Shown one piece after another: positions 25,809 to 34,603 of a stretch of DNA of 64,000 nt. The notes under the pieces were generated by a model, which worked only from the letters and a program-made list of their open reading frames with translations, did not search any database and was not told the origin of the DNA. The stretch covers positions 1 to 64,000 of the forward strand of contig NZ_APAT01000018.1 of assembly GCF_000347775.1 (NCBI RefSeq), written 5' to 3'. Positions within the stretch are counted from its first letter, which is position 1. Each line of letters begins with the position of its first letter. This DNA comes from Marinobacter santoriniensis NKSG1. GTDB lineage: Bacteria > Pseudomonadota > Gammaproteobacteria > Pseudomonadales > Oleiphilaceae. The translations under genes and the position numbers were made by a program.

Positions 25809-27476
25809 TCAATTGTTGATCGGCAACAATGATTTCAGCTCTGCAGGACGGCCAAGAAGGAACCCTTGCCCTCGCATACATCCCAGCTCTCGCAGTTTCT
25901 CCAGCTGGGCCGCCGTTTCAATTCCCTCGGCAACAACCTCCATCTCCAGTGCGTCAGCAATGCCCAGAATCGCTGATACAATCCGGGAATCCCGACTGTT
26001 CTCTCCCAGACGTTGGGTAAACTGCCGGTCAATTTTAAGAACCTGGACCGGGAGTGTGTGCAGGTACGCAAGGGAGGAATACCCGGTACCAAAATCGTCA
26101 ATGGCGACAGCCACGCCCCGCTCACGAAAGCTCGACAGGCGCTGAAGGCATCGCGGCGAGAGGTTCATCATATGCGTTTCAGTGATTTCCAGTTCAGGCT
26201 GCCATCCGAGGCCCTTCAATCGGTCGAAGAAGGGTGCGAGAACCACTTCCAGTCTGGAATCATTGATCTGGCGGGCGGAAATATTGATCGCCACCCGGCA
26301 CCCCTCGTCAATACCCGGAACCAGTGCCGTAGGAAGATCTCTCATAACGCATCGGATCAGGTGTTCCGTTAACTCATGAATGTGTCCCCGATTCTCCGCA
26401 ATAGGGACAAAATCCGCAGGTGATACGGAACCGAACTCGGGATGGCACCAACGCAGTAATGCCTCGTACCCAACCACCTGACCGGATTCCAGGTTGAGCT
26501 GCGGCTGAAACACGACGCTGAACTCCTCCGGGGCGGTTTTCAGCGACGCTACCAGCGCCTCGGAAAGGCGCTGGTGGCGCCGGCCCTGTTCGCTGTCCAC
26601 TGCACTGTACATGCGATAGCAGGCCCGACCAGCAAGTTTGGCGCTGTACATGGCCCTGTCTGCATTCTGAAGCAACTCGGGGCCGGTTCGACCGTGATCC
26701 GGGAAAAGTGCCGCCCCCACCGATGCTGACAGGAAATACTCCCGCTGATCGACCACCACCGGGGCCTGAAAAATCCGGACCATGCGTTGGCAGATGCTGT
26801 CGGGCGTGTCCTGTCCGTTGAGCTCAACAATGGCGGCGAACTCGTCGCCGGACAGACGGGCCACCACGTCCCCCTCTCGCAGAACACTGCGCACACACTG
26901 GGCGGCCTCCTGCAGGACCCGGTCACCACATTCGTGACCATAGAGATCATTTATGGACTTGAAGAAATCCAGATCAACGAAAAGAACCGCGAAGCCCCGA
27001 CGCGTTGTCTCTTTCTGTGATACCCGGGCTTTCAGGAACTCCTTGAAAAGCGCACGATTAGGCAGTTCGGTCAAAGGATCGTAATACGCCAGAGAGGCCA
27101 GGCGCTCGTCATTCTCTGTCAGCTCGCCGATGTCCATGAAAACACCTGCAAACATCCGTGTGCCGGCAAAATCCACGGGATAGATCGATAGCCATTGGGG
27201 ATAGACTTCGCCGTTCTTGCGCCGGTTCCAGATCAAACCTTCCCAGCGGCCCCGCTGCGACAACCCCTCCCACATAGACCGGTAAAATTGTGCTGAATGG
27301 AGCCCGGAGCTGAGCACCGATGGCGGCTTGCCGACCACGTCGTCCGCCTGATATCCCGTTACCGACCGGAACATCCGGTTGACGTAAGTAATTCTCGGCT
27401 CTGGCGTCGCCAGCATGATGGCCCGGGGATGATTGTCTATCAAAGACTTGAAGTCTTGTTGTTGTAGTGCCTGCAT
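25809..27476 (-). CDS. PAS-GGDEF-EAL cyclic-di-GMP signalling protein
   Basis: A 555-residue cytoplasmic protein with a PAS sensor (about residues 10-115), a GGDEF domain (about 125-290) and an EAL domain (about 305-550). The diguanylate cyclase motif is SGDEF (residues 209-213), a common variant that may or may not be active. The phosphodiesterase motif EAL (338-340, GYEALLRW) and the metal-binding DDFGTGYSSL and ITETHMM segments are intact, so hydrolysis of c-di-GMP is the safer prediction. GGAGG lies 12 nt upstream of the ATG at 27476; the same frame extends to 27740 but would overlap the divergent chemoreceptor. Confidence 0.88.
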   Translation of the reverse strand: MQALQQQDFKSLIDNHPRAIMLATPEPRITYVNRMFRSVTGYQADDVVGKPPSVLSSGLHSAQFYRSMWEGLSQRGRWEGLIWNRRKNGEVYPQWLSIYPVDFAGTRMFAGVFMDIGELTENDERLASLAYYDPLTELPNRALFKEFLKARVSQKETTRRGFAVLFVDLDFFKSINDLYGHECGDRVLQEAAQCVRSVLREGDVVARLSGDEFAAIVELNGQDTPDSICQRMVRIFQAPVVVDQREYFLSASVGAALFPDHGRTGPELLQNADRAMYSAKLAGRACYRMYSAVDSEQGRRHQRLSEALVASLKTAPEEFSVVFQPQLNLESGQVVGYEALLRWCHPEFGSVSPADFVPIAENRGHIHELTEHLIRCVMRDLPTALVPGIDEGCRVAINISARQINDSRLEVVLAPFFDRLKGLGWQPELEITETHMMNLSPRCLQRLSSFRERGVAVAIDDFGTGYSSLAYLHTLPVQVLKIDRQFTQRLGENSRDSRIVSAILGIADALEMEVVAEGIETAAQLEKLRELGCMRGQGFLLGRPAELKSLLPINN

Positions 27477-27717
27477 CGTCTTTCGGATCCTCCGTCCTGA
27501 TAACCTGATCCATGGTCCGACCAGTCCCCGGTTTATAAGCATAGGGCGGAAATGTCGCCAACCTAGCCACATATTGCAAAACGCCGCGTTATTCGACGAA
27601 AGCATGATGAAAAGTGACGAATTGTCGCAAGTTTGCAGTATCCGGATATCGCGTTGGCAATTGGGCGTCGATAGTGGGTGAAAGAACGAAAAAAATACTG
27701 CGCGTGCGGAGAAAACG

Positions 27718-29388
27718 ATGAGACGGAACGAGCCAGTCACCCAGAAGGAGCGTACCTACCCTGCTACCTATCACCTGATCACCACCACCGACATCAAGGG
27801 ACGAATCACCGCGGCCAATGACGAGTTCGCCGAGGTCGCCGGATACACCGTCGAGGAACTGGTCGGGCAGCCCCACAACCTGATTCGTCACCCGGACATG
27901 CCACCAGGCGCATTTGCAGACCTGTGGGACACTATCAAATCGGGGGAATCCTGGCGGGGCATGGTCAAGAACCGTTGCAAGAACGGCGATCACTATTGGG
28001 TAGACGCCTTTGTAACCCCCATCCGTCAGCACGGAAAGATTGTCGAGTTCCAGTCTGTCCGGGTGTGTCCGACCCGGGACCAGATCCGACGGGCAGAGAA
28101 GGTGTATCACACCTGGAATCAGGGGAAGGTACCCCGTCGGTATCAGGCACTCAGCCCGTCACTGACGTGGAAAATCGGGTGTCTTTACGGCGTTCTCGCT
28201 CTCGCGTTACCCGCCATCGGGCTTACCGGCGGCCTGCCGGTGGCCAGCGTAGCGGTGCTCGAAGCACTGTTGTTTACCGTGTTTGCCGTCCTCTTCACCC
28301 TGACCCGCCCCATGGTGCAGAGTGCCCGCCTCGCCTGCTGCGAAGCTCATCCGGCGATGCCCTGGATCTACACCGGCCGGCGGGATGAGGGCGCCTGGAT
28401 CGAGTTCGACCGACAGAAGAGAGACCACACCCTGAGAGCTGTCTCAGCGCGCATGCACGCCAACATCGGTCGCCTGCACGGGCGCAAGCAGAAGACCATG
28501 GAATGGGTGAACCAGTCCGTGGAGAGTATTCGCCACCAGCAAGGGGACATCCAGGACATTAGCCGGGCCTTCGAGGAATTATCGGTAAGTGTCGATCGGG
28601 TCAGCGAGCTGACCGCCCGTACTCACGATGCCACCCGGGACGCCCGCCAGTCCGCCAGCCAGAGCGGCGAACAGATGGCGCGGGTGAATCAGGCCCTCTC
28701 CGATCTGGCCGGTCGGCTGACACTGGCCCGGCAGCACATGACCACCCTTGGCGAAAAGAGCGATGCCATCGGCCTGGTGCTGGACGTCATTTCCGACATT
28801 GCGGAACAGACCAACCTTCTGGCACTCAATGCCGCCATCGAAGCCGCCCGGGCGGGTGAATCCGGACGAGGGTTTGCCGTAGTTGCCGACGAGGTCCGCG
28901 GTCTGGCCCGGCGGACCCACGATTCCACACGCAAGATCGAAGAAATGATCGATGCGCTGCAGAAGGAAACCCGAAGCGTCGCCGATGTGATCGCCGAAGG
29001 AACGAAAGCCTGCGAAGACACCTCGAGTATCGCGGAAGAAGCCAACACCAGCATTGACCATACCCTTCGGGACGTCGATGTCATCGCCAGCTGCACCCAG
29101 GAAGTGGCCGGCGCCACCGAGCAACAGTCCGCTCTGAGCCTGCAGGTCGGGCGTCAGGCAGAACGCCTTCTGGAGATGGGCAACCGGTCGGTCCAGAGTA
29201 GCGAAAGCGCTCATGAGGAATCCGAACAACTGGGTCATAACGTGGACCAGGCCCAGCTGCTTACCAGTCATTTCCTGCAGATGCTGTGCGACAAACTCGT
29301 CCCTGTCAGCCAGGGGGCGCCAACCGGCCTGACGCCGGCGAAAGGCCCTGCGGCTGATGGCAAGCGGGCATTCCCCGAGCCGGCATGA
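27718..29388 (+). CDS. Aer-like PAS-containing methyl-accepting chemotaxis protein
   Basis: A 556-residue chemoreceptor with an N-terminal cytoplasmic PAS domain (about residues 20-120, containing [19 protein letters not shown] and NLIRHPDMP typical of the FAD-binding Aer type), two close hydrophobic segments (about 150-200) and a C-terminal signalling domain. The hairpin tip [20 protein letters not shown] near residue 380 is the hallmark for CheA/CheW contact. It likely senses redox state or oxygen through FAD. It is divergent from the PAS-GGDEF-EAL gene across a 241-bp gap that shows no strong promoter to my eye. Confidence 0.9.
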   Translation: MRRNEPVTQKERTYPATYHLITTTDIKGRITAANDEFAEVAGYTVEELVGQPHNLIRHPDMPPGAFADLWDTIKSGESWRGMVKNRCKNGDHYWVDAFVTPIRQHGKIVEFQSVRVCPTRDQIRRAEKVYHTWNQGKVPRRYQALSPSLTWKIGCLYGVLALALPAIGLTGGLPVASVAVLEALLFTVFAVLFTLTRPMVQSARLACCEAHPAMPWIYTGRRDEGAWIEFDRQKRDHTLRAVSARMHANIGRLHGRKQKTMEWVNQSVESIRHQQGDIQDISRAFEELSVSVDRVSELTARTHDATRDARQSASQSGEQMARVNQALSDLAGRLTLARQHMTTLGEKSDAIGLVLDVISDIAEQTNLLALNAAIEAARAGESGRGFAVVADEVRGLARRTHDSTRKIEEMIDALQKETRSVADVIAEGTKACEDTSSIAEEANTSIDHTLRDVDVIASCTQEVAGATEQQSALSLQVGRQAERLLEMGNRSVQSSESAHEESEQLGHNVDQAQLLTSHFLQMLCDKLVPVSQGAPTGLTPAKGPAADGKRAFPEPA

Positions 29389-29433
29389 TGCGGTAGTCTG
29401 GCGTTCCAAAACGCCAAGACACGGGGAATTCTT

Positions 29434-29751
29434 CTGAATCTGACACTGGAAACGCTGTTCTGGCTACTCGTCGGCGGTTTTTGCGCCTGGTACTGGTGGC
29501 GCGCGAAGGCGATCAAGGATTCGGTACTCCAGGCCGCTCGCCGGTACTGCAAAACCATGGACGTCATGCTGCTGGACGATGCCGTCTACCTTCGCGGGCT
29601 CTGGTTCAAGCGCGACAACCAGGGCCACCTCCGCGTCTGGCGACGTTTCCTGTTCGACTTTACGGCAACCGGCGAGGAACGTTACACCGGCCGGGTGATC
29701 ATGCTGGGCGCCAGTATCATCCACATGGAACTGGAACCCCACCGATTCTGA
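29434..29751 (+). CDS. DUF3301 small membrane protein, probable CTG start
   Basis: A 105-residue protein: N-terminal hydrophobic segment LFWLLVGGFCAWYWWRAK, then AARRYCKTMDVMLLDDAVYLRGLWFKR-like sequence (short part: VMLLDDAVYLRGLWFKRD) and a C-terminal IIHMELEPHRF, as in the DUF3301 family of gammaproteobacteria. The first in-frame ATG (29551) lies after the membrane segment, so the true start must be earlier. No ATG, GTG or TTG exists there; CTG at 29434 has GGGGA 6 nt upstream and gives the family-like N-terminus. A small hairpin (29399-29416) lies just before. Function unknown. Confidence 0.6.
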   Translation: MNLTLETLFWLLVGGFCAWYWWRAKAIKDSVLQAARRYCKTMDVMLLDDAVYLRGLWFKRDNQGHLRVWRRFLFDFTATGEERYTGRVIMLGASIIHMELEPHRF

Positions 29752-29915
29752 ACATCGCTGCGTCCCCGGAAGCTCCGGACCGGTTACAAACTCTTACCAT
29801 TTTCCGCGCCGTGGAGCCCATCAAAACTCCCCCCTGAAACATAAATGTCACATTTCTGAATCACTCTGACGCGACGCAACTATCTGTCTTGTCGATATTT
29901 TTCAGGAAATCACAC

Positions 29916-31226
29916 ATGATCAGGAAGAACACCTACCGACTGGCATGGCTCCTTGCCAGTCTCCTACTCAGCCACGCCGCGCTCGCTGTCGATCTCGAAA
30001 TCCAGGGATCGAACACGGTTGGTGCAGCCCTGGCACCGATGCTGGTAACCGCCTACCTCGAGCAGCGCACCGGGCACAGGGTCCGAGAGGAAGGCACCGG
30101 CCGGGAAAACGAGAAACGCCTGACGGCACTGGATGGCACCAGCCGGATCAGCGTACTGGTCGCGGCCCATGGTTCCAGCACGGGCTTCAAGGCCATGGCG
30201 GCCGGACACGCGGACATCTGGGCCGCATCCCGCCCGGCGAAGGTGAAAGAAATCCAGAGCTTCAGTGATCGGGCCGACCTGACATCGATGGACAGCGAAC
30301 ACGTGATCGCTATTGATGGCCTTGCGGTTCTGGTCAACCCGGCAAATCCGGTCAGCCAGCTGGGTATCGACACGCTCGGCAAAATCTTTTCCGGAGAGAT
30401 CAGTAACTGGTCCGAAGTGGGTGGGCCAAACCGCAAGATCCATATCTATGCCCGCGACGATCGTTCCGGTACCTGGGACACGTTCAAATCCCTGGTTCTG
30501 GGCAAGCGATACAGCCTCTCCCAAACCGCCAAACGCTACGAGTCCAACGACCGTCTTTCAGATGATGTCAGTCAGGATCCGGGCGGAATCGGCTTTGCCG
30601 GCCTCGCCTCGGTCAGGAACAGCAAGGTGCTGGCCATATCCGACGGCGATGCACCGGCTCTGAAACCCAATCAGTTGACCGTAGCCAGTGAGGACTATCC
30701 CCTGGCACGGCGGCTGTTCATGTATACGCCGGGTTCCAGGGTTACACCCATGGCCGCAGCGCTGGTCGATTTTGCCTTGAGCAGCAAGGGGCAGGCGATC
30801 GTTGCCAAATCGGGGTTCATTTCCCAGAACCCGATCGCCGTCAAACCCGACTTCGATGCCACCGTGCCTGATACCTTCCGCCGGTTGACCGCCCATTATC
30901 AGCGACTGACGGTGAACTTTCGCTTTTCCCGTGGACGCACCAAACTGGATAACAAGGCCATGCGGGATCTGCGACGGGTCAAACAGTACCTCGAGCAACA
31001 CGGGCGAAGCGCAGACGACCTGATGCTGATCGGATTTGCCGACCGCCAGAGCAATGAACTGCGGGCCCAGCTCATCTCCGAATTACGGGCGCTGTCTGTC
31101 CGCAAGGCACTCAACGAGCTCAAGGTTAACGACGTCGCCTATACCGGATATGGGCATTACATGCCCGTGGGAGGCAAGGGCAGCCCCAGAAACGGACGCG
31201 TCGAGGTCTGGATCCGGTCTCTCTGA
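29916..31226 (+). CDS. PstS-like substrate-binding domain fused to an OmpA-like domain
   Basis: A 436-residue exported protein with a signal peptide ending SHAALAVD. The first two thirds form a phosphate-binding-protein-like fold: LEIQGSNTVGAALAPMLVTA, LAVLVNPANPVSQLG, IFSGEISNWSEVGG and ARDDRSGTWDTFKSLV match PstS-type ligand loops. The last third is an OmpA/MotB peptidoglycan-binding domain (VNFRFSRGRTKLDNKAMRDL ... LIGFADRQ ... ALNELKV ... GYGHYMPV). It would hold a phosphate- or anion-binding domain at the cell wall. AGGA lies 8 nt before the ATG at 29916. No pst transporter genes are adjacent, so a sensor or scavenging role is possible. Confidence 0.82.
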   Translation: MIRKNTYRLAWLLASLLLSHAALAVDLEIQGSNTVGAALAPMLVTAYLEQRTGHRVREEGTGRENEKRLTALDGTSRISVLVAAHGSSTGFKAMAAGHADIWAASRPAKVKEIQSFSDRADLTSMDSEHVIAIDGLAVLVNPANPVSQLGIDTLGKIFSGEISNWSEVGGPNRKIHIYARDDRSGTWDTFKSLVLGKRYSLSQTAKRYESNDRLSDDVSQDPGGIGFAGLASVRNSKVLAISDGDAPALKPNQLTVASEDYPLARRLFMYTPGSRVTPMAAALVDFALSSKGQAIVAKSGFISQNPIAVKPDFDATVPDTFRRLTAHYQRLTVNFRFSRGRTKLDNKAMRDLRRVKQYLEQHGRSADDLMLIGFADRQSNELRAQLISELRALSVRKALNELKVNDVAYTGYGHYMPVGGKGSPRNGRVEVWIRSL

Positions 31227-31347
31227 ACCGCCCTCTTCGACCAAAGTCGGGGGTTCGGATGCGGCAAACACTTATCCGCACCCTCGTCACAGATATGTTT
31301 GGGTTTCCTATACTGTTCCTGTCAAAGCCAACCAACAGACTGGGACA

Positions 31348-32643
31348 ATGGACATACAAACCGACCACCGTTTCGCGATCAACCTCAACGTCCGGGGCAT
31401 CCAGCCCTCCGCCACCCTCCGCATCAACGAACTGAGCAACCAGCTTCGAGCCGAAGGCAAAGACATCATCAAACTCGGCCTGGGACAGTCCCCGTTCCCG
31501 GTCCCTGATCGCGTGGTGGAAGCGCTCAAAGAGCACGCCCACGAAAAGGACTACCTTCCCGTCAGGGGCCTGAAAGGCCTGCGTGAAGCCATTGCCGGCT
31601 ACATCAATCGCAGTGAGCGCATGCGCTGCACCTGGGAGGACGTACTCATCGGCCCGGGCTCCAAGGAGCTGCTGTTCATGCTGCAACTGGCCTACTACGG
31701 CGACCTGCTGATTCCCCGCCCGAGCTGGGTATCCTACGCGCCCCAGGCCCGAATCATCGGCCGCTCCGTCCACTGGCTGCCCACCCATGCCGAGAACAAC
31801 TGGCAGCTCACCGCCGAAGAGCTGGACATCATCTGCCGCGATGACCCCTCCCGTCCGCGGATCCTGATCCTGAACTACCCGTCCAACCCGACTGGCTGTA
31901 CCTATACCGACGACCAGCTGCTGGCGATTGCCAACGTCGCCCGCAAGTACAAGCTGATCCTGCTGTCGGACGAGATCTACGGCGAAGTGCATTTCGAAGG
32001 CAAGCACAAATCCATTGCCCGTTACTATCCGGAAGGCACGATCATCAGCACGGGTCTGTCCAAGTGGGCCGGTGCCGGCGGCTGGCGAGTGGGCACCTTC
32101 ATTTTCCCGCCGGAGTTGCGGCCCCTGCAGGACGCCATGGCCATTATCGCCAGCGAAACCTACACGGCCACCAGCGCCCCCATCCAGCACGCGTCCATCA
32201 CCGCCTTTAACGGCGGGGAAGACATCGACGAGTATCTCAACCAGTCACGGCGGGTACTCAAGGTGGTTGGCGAGTACATGCACAAGCGTCTGACGGACAT
32301 GGGCGCCGTGGTTCAGAAGCCCCAGGGAGCCTTCTACGTGTTCCCGGATTTCTCGAACTTCCGCGACAAGCTCGCCCGCAAGGACATCATGACGTCACAG
32401 GCCTTCTGCACCGCACTGCTGGAAAACACCGGCGTTGCCATCCTGCCTTCGAGCGACTTCGGTTTCGTACCGGATCACCTGGGTGCCCGACTGGCGTTTG
32501 TCGACTTCGATGGTGCCGGAGCCCTGAAGCTCGCCGGCGGTGATTACGCTGAACAGGAACTGGGCGACAGCTTCGTCGAGCAGGCCTGTCCGCGCCTGGT
32601 GACCGCCATGGACAAGATGGAACGCTGGCTCAACAGCCTGTAA
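31348..32643 (+). CDS. PLP-dependent aminotransferase, class I/II
   Basis: A 431-residue fold-type I aminotransferase. The PLP-binding Lys is in STGLSKWAGAGGWRVG (about residue 237), the Asn of LNYPSNPTGCTY binds the cofactor ring region, and SDEIYGEVHFEG gives the conserved Asp-Tyr. It belongs to the aspartate aminotransferase superfamily; substrates are unknown. The ATG at 31348 is the first in frame outside the preceding gene and has only a weak GGGA ribosome binding site. It is followed closely by the inositol-phosphatase-family gene, likely in one transcript. Confidence 0.85.
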   Translation: MDIQTDHRFAINLNVRGIQPSATLRINELSNQLRAEGKDIIKLGLGQSPFPVPDRVVEALKEHAHEKDYLPVRGLKGLREAIAGYINRSERMRCTWEDVLIGPGSKELLFMLQLAYYGDLLIPRPSWVSYAPQARIIGRSVHWLPTHAENNWQLTAEELDIICRDDPSRPRILILNYPSNPTGCTYTDDQLLAIANVARKYKLILLSDEIYGEVHFEGKHKSIARYYPEGTIISTGLSKWAGAGGWRVGTFIFPPELRPLQDAMAIIASETYTATSAPIQHASITAFNGGEDIDEYLNQSRRVLKVVGEYMHKRLTDMGAVVQKPQGAFYVFPDFSNFRDKLARKDIMTSQAFCTALLENTGVAILPSSDFGFVPDHLGARLAFVDFDGAGALKLAGGDYAEQELGDSFVEQACPRLVTAMDKMERWLNSL

Positions 32644-32692
32644 CTCCTTCGTGTTAGACTGGCGCCCTCATTCGAGATCCTACGGGGGCGCC

Positions 32693-33517
32693 ATGTCTGA
32701 TTCCACTTCTCTTCGCGACATTACCGACTTTGCCGAATCCCTGGCACTGGATGCCGGTGTTCTGATCCGGAGAGAACGGGAAACCAGCACCCTGCGCACG
32801 GATTACAAACACCAGACCGAGTTGGTGACCCACGCCGATGTCATGGCGGACGAATTCATCACCGGCGCCATCCGCAAACGGTTTCCCGATCACCGAATCC
32901 TGTCCGAAGAAACCATGCCGGACCTGTCCCAGGCGGAAGAGCTGGACACGCCGCTGTGGATCGTTGATCCGATTGATGGCACGGTGAATTACGCGTACGG
33001 CCACCCCCAGGTTGCCGTGTCGATTGCCTACGCCGAAAAAGGCGAAGTTCAGGCAGGTGTCGTCCACGCCCCCTTCCCCGGCGAAACCTTCCGCGCCACC
33101 AAAGGTGAAGGCGCAACGCTCAACGGCCAGCCCATCCGGCACAGCGGGGCCACCGAACCACGGCAATCCCTGTTCGCCACCGGATTTCCCTACGACAAGG
33201 ACAATCTCGAACCCCTGGTCCGCCGCCTGGACGCCATGATCCACCAATGCCGGGACCTGCGCCGGATCGGCTCAGCCGCTTTGGATATCTGCTGGGTGGC
33301 CTGTGGCCGGCTGGATGTCTACTACGAGAACGTGAGTCCCTGGGACTTTGCGGCCGCACGCCTGATTGCAAAAGAAGCTGGTGCCACGGCCGGGCACTTC
33401 GGCGACGTCCCGGAAGGTTACCCGGCCGACCTCTGGGGCCGCGACATCCTGATCTCCGCGCCCGCAGTCTGGGAGCCGGTTCGTTCTATTCTCCGGTCTG
33501 CTTCGGGGTATGACTGA
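32693..33517 (+). CDS. Inositol monophosphatase-family phosphatase
   Basis: A 274-residue Mg-dependent phosphatase of the FIG superfamily. The metal-binding motif is LWIVDPIDGTVNYAYG (about residue 85), with the upstream Glu pair in LSEETM and the C-terminal SPWDFAAARLIAKEAGA. Possible substrates include inositol phosphates, 3'-phosphoadenosine 5'-phosphate or histidinol phosphate. It is not the usual SuhB, which lies near sec genes in related genomes. GGGGG stands 4 nt before the ATG at 32693. Its 3' end is followed by two repeat elements. Confidence 0.86.
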   Translation: MSDSTSLRDITDFAESLALDAGVLIRRERETSTLRTDYKHQTELVTHADVMADEFITGAIRKRFPDHRILSEETMPDLSQAEELDTPLWIVDPIDGTVNYAYGHPQVAVSIAYAEKGEVQAGVVHAPFPGETFRATKGEGATLNGQPIRHSGATEPRQSLFATGFPYDKDNLEPLVRRLDAMIHQCRDLRRIGSAALDICWVACGRLDVYYENVSPWDFAAARLIAKEAGATAGHFGDVPEGYPADLWGRDILISAPAVWEPVRSILRSASGYD

Positions 33518-33571
33518 AACTTCGGCCTCATGCCTGGCCTGCTCCCCAGCCTTCGTGCTTTGCGGGCTGGC

Positions 33572-33677
33572 CCGATGGGAGCATCCCTTTCCCGGAACCG
33601 CTACAAGCACATCCCTGTGCGCTTGACTCCGGCCATCCATGGCCTCCGACATTCCGGGAAAGGGATGCTCCCATCGG
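33572..33677. repeat. Variable-arm palindromic element, copy A
   Basis: Perfect 26-bp inverted arms (33572-33597 and 33652-33677) enclose a 54-nt core (33598-33651). The core holds two hairpins: GCACA/TGTGC with loop TCCC (33607-33620) and GGCCA/TGGCC with loop TCCA (33631-33644). The whole would fold as a three-way junction. The core matches copy B at about 46 of 54 positions in the opposite orientation, while the arms are unrelated in sequence. It lies 55 bp after the phosphatase stop, between convergent genes. Confidence 0.85.
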
Positions 33678-33766
33678 ACCGATCAGGCTCAAAGTGATAT
33701 CAGGCTGTGGAAATCTACAATTTGGGGTGTTACGGCCCGGTATTGAAGGATATATCTGACGACTTT

Positions 33767-33883
33767 GCAGGGAGCGGTGGGATTGCTCTGCACAGAATGT
33801 AGAAGGCCAGGGATGGCCTGAAACAAGCGCACATGGATGTGCTCGTAGCGGTTCTGTGCAGAGCAATCCCACCGTTCCCCTGC
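33767..33883. repeat. Variable-arm palindromic element, copy B
   Basis: Perfect 22-bp arms (33776-33797 and 33852-33873), extendable to about 31 bp with one bulge, enclose a 54-nt core (33798-33851) that is the inverted counterpart of copy A. Hairpins are GGCCA/TGGCC (33805-33818) and GCACA/TGTGC (33829-33842). It lies 42 bp before the slmA stop. The 33518-33925 gap holds only copies A and B and about 90 bp of unstructured sequence between them. Confidence 0.85.
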
Positions 33884-33925
33884 ACCCAAACTTTCAGGCT
33901 AGGTTCAGAGAAGCCCCTGCCCAAA

Positions 33926-34513
33926 TCAGCCCCAGACACTCTCGGAAACCAGCCCCCAGCTTTCCTCGAAGTCCGTGGAGGGCAGCCGGGAAAACGACGA
34001 CCGGATAAACCGCTGGATGCGTCCCTCGAGGAACACCATTACGAAGTCGGCACCCCGAGCTGCACTGGTGCGCGGACGCAGACCCTCGCGGATTTCACCT
34101 TCCTTCAGGGCCTGGCGAATCTGAGTTTCCAGACGTTCGAAGAACTGGGATGCGCGCTTTCGCAAAGCCTCGTTTTCGCCCATCAGGGCATCACCGGTCA
34201 GCACACAGCACAAGCCAGGATTCCTCTCGGCAAACACCAGCACGAGATGCACCAATTGCTGCAACCGTGTACGCACATCCTCCTGCTCCTGGAGGATCAC
34301 CTGGCAACGGGAAAACACAGCGTCCTCGGCGAACTCGATCAGCGCCTCGAACATTTTTCGTTTGCTGGGGAAGTGGCGGTACAGTGCCGCCTCGGTGACA
34401 CCCACGGTTCTGGCCAGGCCGGCGGTGGTGATGCGGGCACCGGGGTCGGTTTCCAGCAACGCCACGAGGGCCTGGAGGATCGCCTCTCGGCGACTCGGTT
34501 TCTGGTCGGTCAT
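33926..34513 (-). CDS. slmA: Nucleoid occlusion factor SlmA (TetR family)
   Basis: A 195-residue TetR-type DNA-binding protein that blocks FtsZ assembly over the chromosome. The helix-turn-helix ITTAGLARTVGVTEAALYRHFPSK and the segments LIEFAEDAVFSR and FAERNPGLCCVLTGDALMGE align with E. coli SlmA. Length agrees (198 in E. coli). In other gammaproteobacteria slmA sits near dut/coaBC; here it is next to thiamine genes. Transcribed alone, convergent with the phosphatase gene. Confidence 0.9.
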   Translation of the reverse strand: MTDQKPSRREAILQALVALLETDPGARITTAGLARTVGVTEAALYRHFPSKRKMFEALIEFAEDAVFSRCQVILQEQEDVRTRLQQLVHLVLVFAERNPGLCCVLTGDALMGENEALRKRASQFFERLETQIRQALKEGEIREGLRPRTSAARGADFVMVFLEGRIQRFIRSSFSRLPSTDFEESWGLVSESVWG

Positions 34514-34546
34514 GACAGGACTACAGCGCTCTGAGTATTTGTTATG

Positions 34547-34573
34547 AAAGCCGGCGTCTGGCGGCCGGCTTTT
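34547..34573 (-). terminator. Terminator-like hairpin after thiG
   Basis: AAAGCCGGC (34547-34555) and GCCGGCTTT (34564-34572) form a 9-bp stem with an 8-nt loop, 31 bp after the thiG stop on the minus strand. The T-run is short (TTT within the stem end), so its efficiency is uncertain. Confidence 0.5.
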
Positions 34574-34603
34574 AATAATTACCGATTGGGATTGTGCCCG
34601 AGT

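Noticed and set aside
29845..29862. A Pho-box-like sequence (ATGTCAC, four bases, CTGAATC) ahead of the PstS-OmpA gene
   Set aside because: Only the first half matches the consensus well (5 of 7); the second half matches 3 of 7, so a PhoB site is not supported.
31126..32190. A minus-strand open frame of about 354 codons opposite the aminotransferase
   Set aside because: No protein features; the plus-strand gene is clear.
33572..33883. Copies A and B as a CRISPR array or integron attC pair
   Set aside because: The two units are in opposite orientation with different arms, no regular repeat-spacer pattern, and no cas or integrase gene is near. The conserved attC core sites (RYYYAAC type) are not seen.
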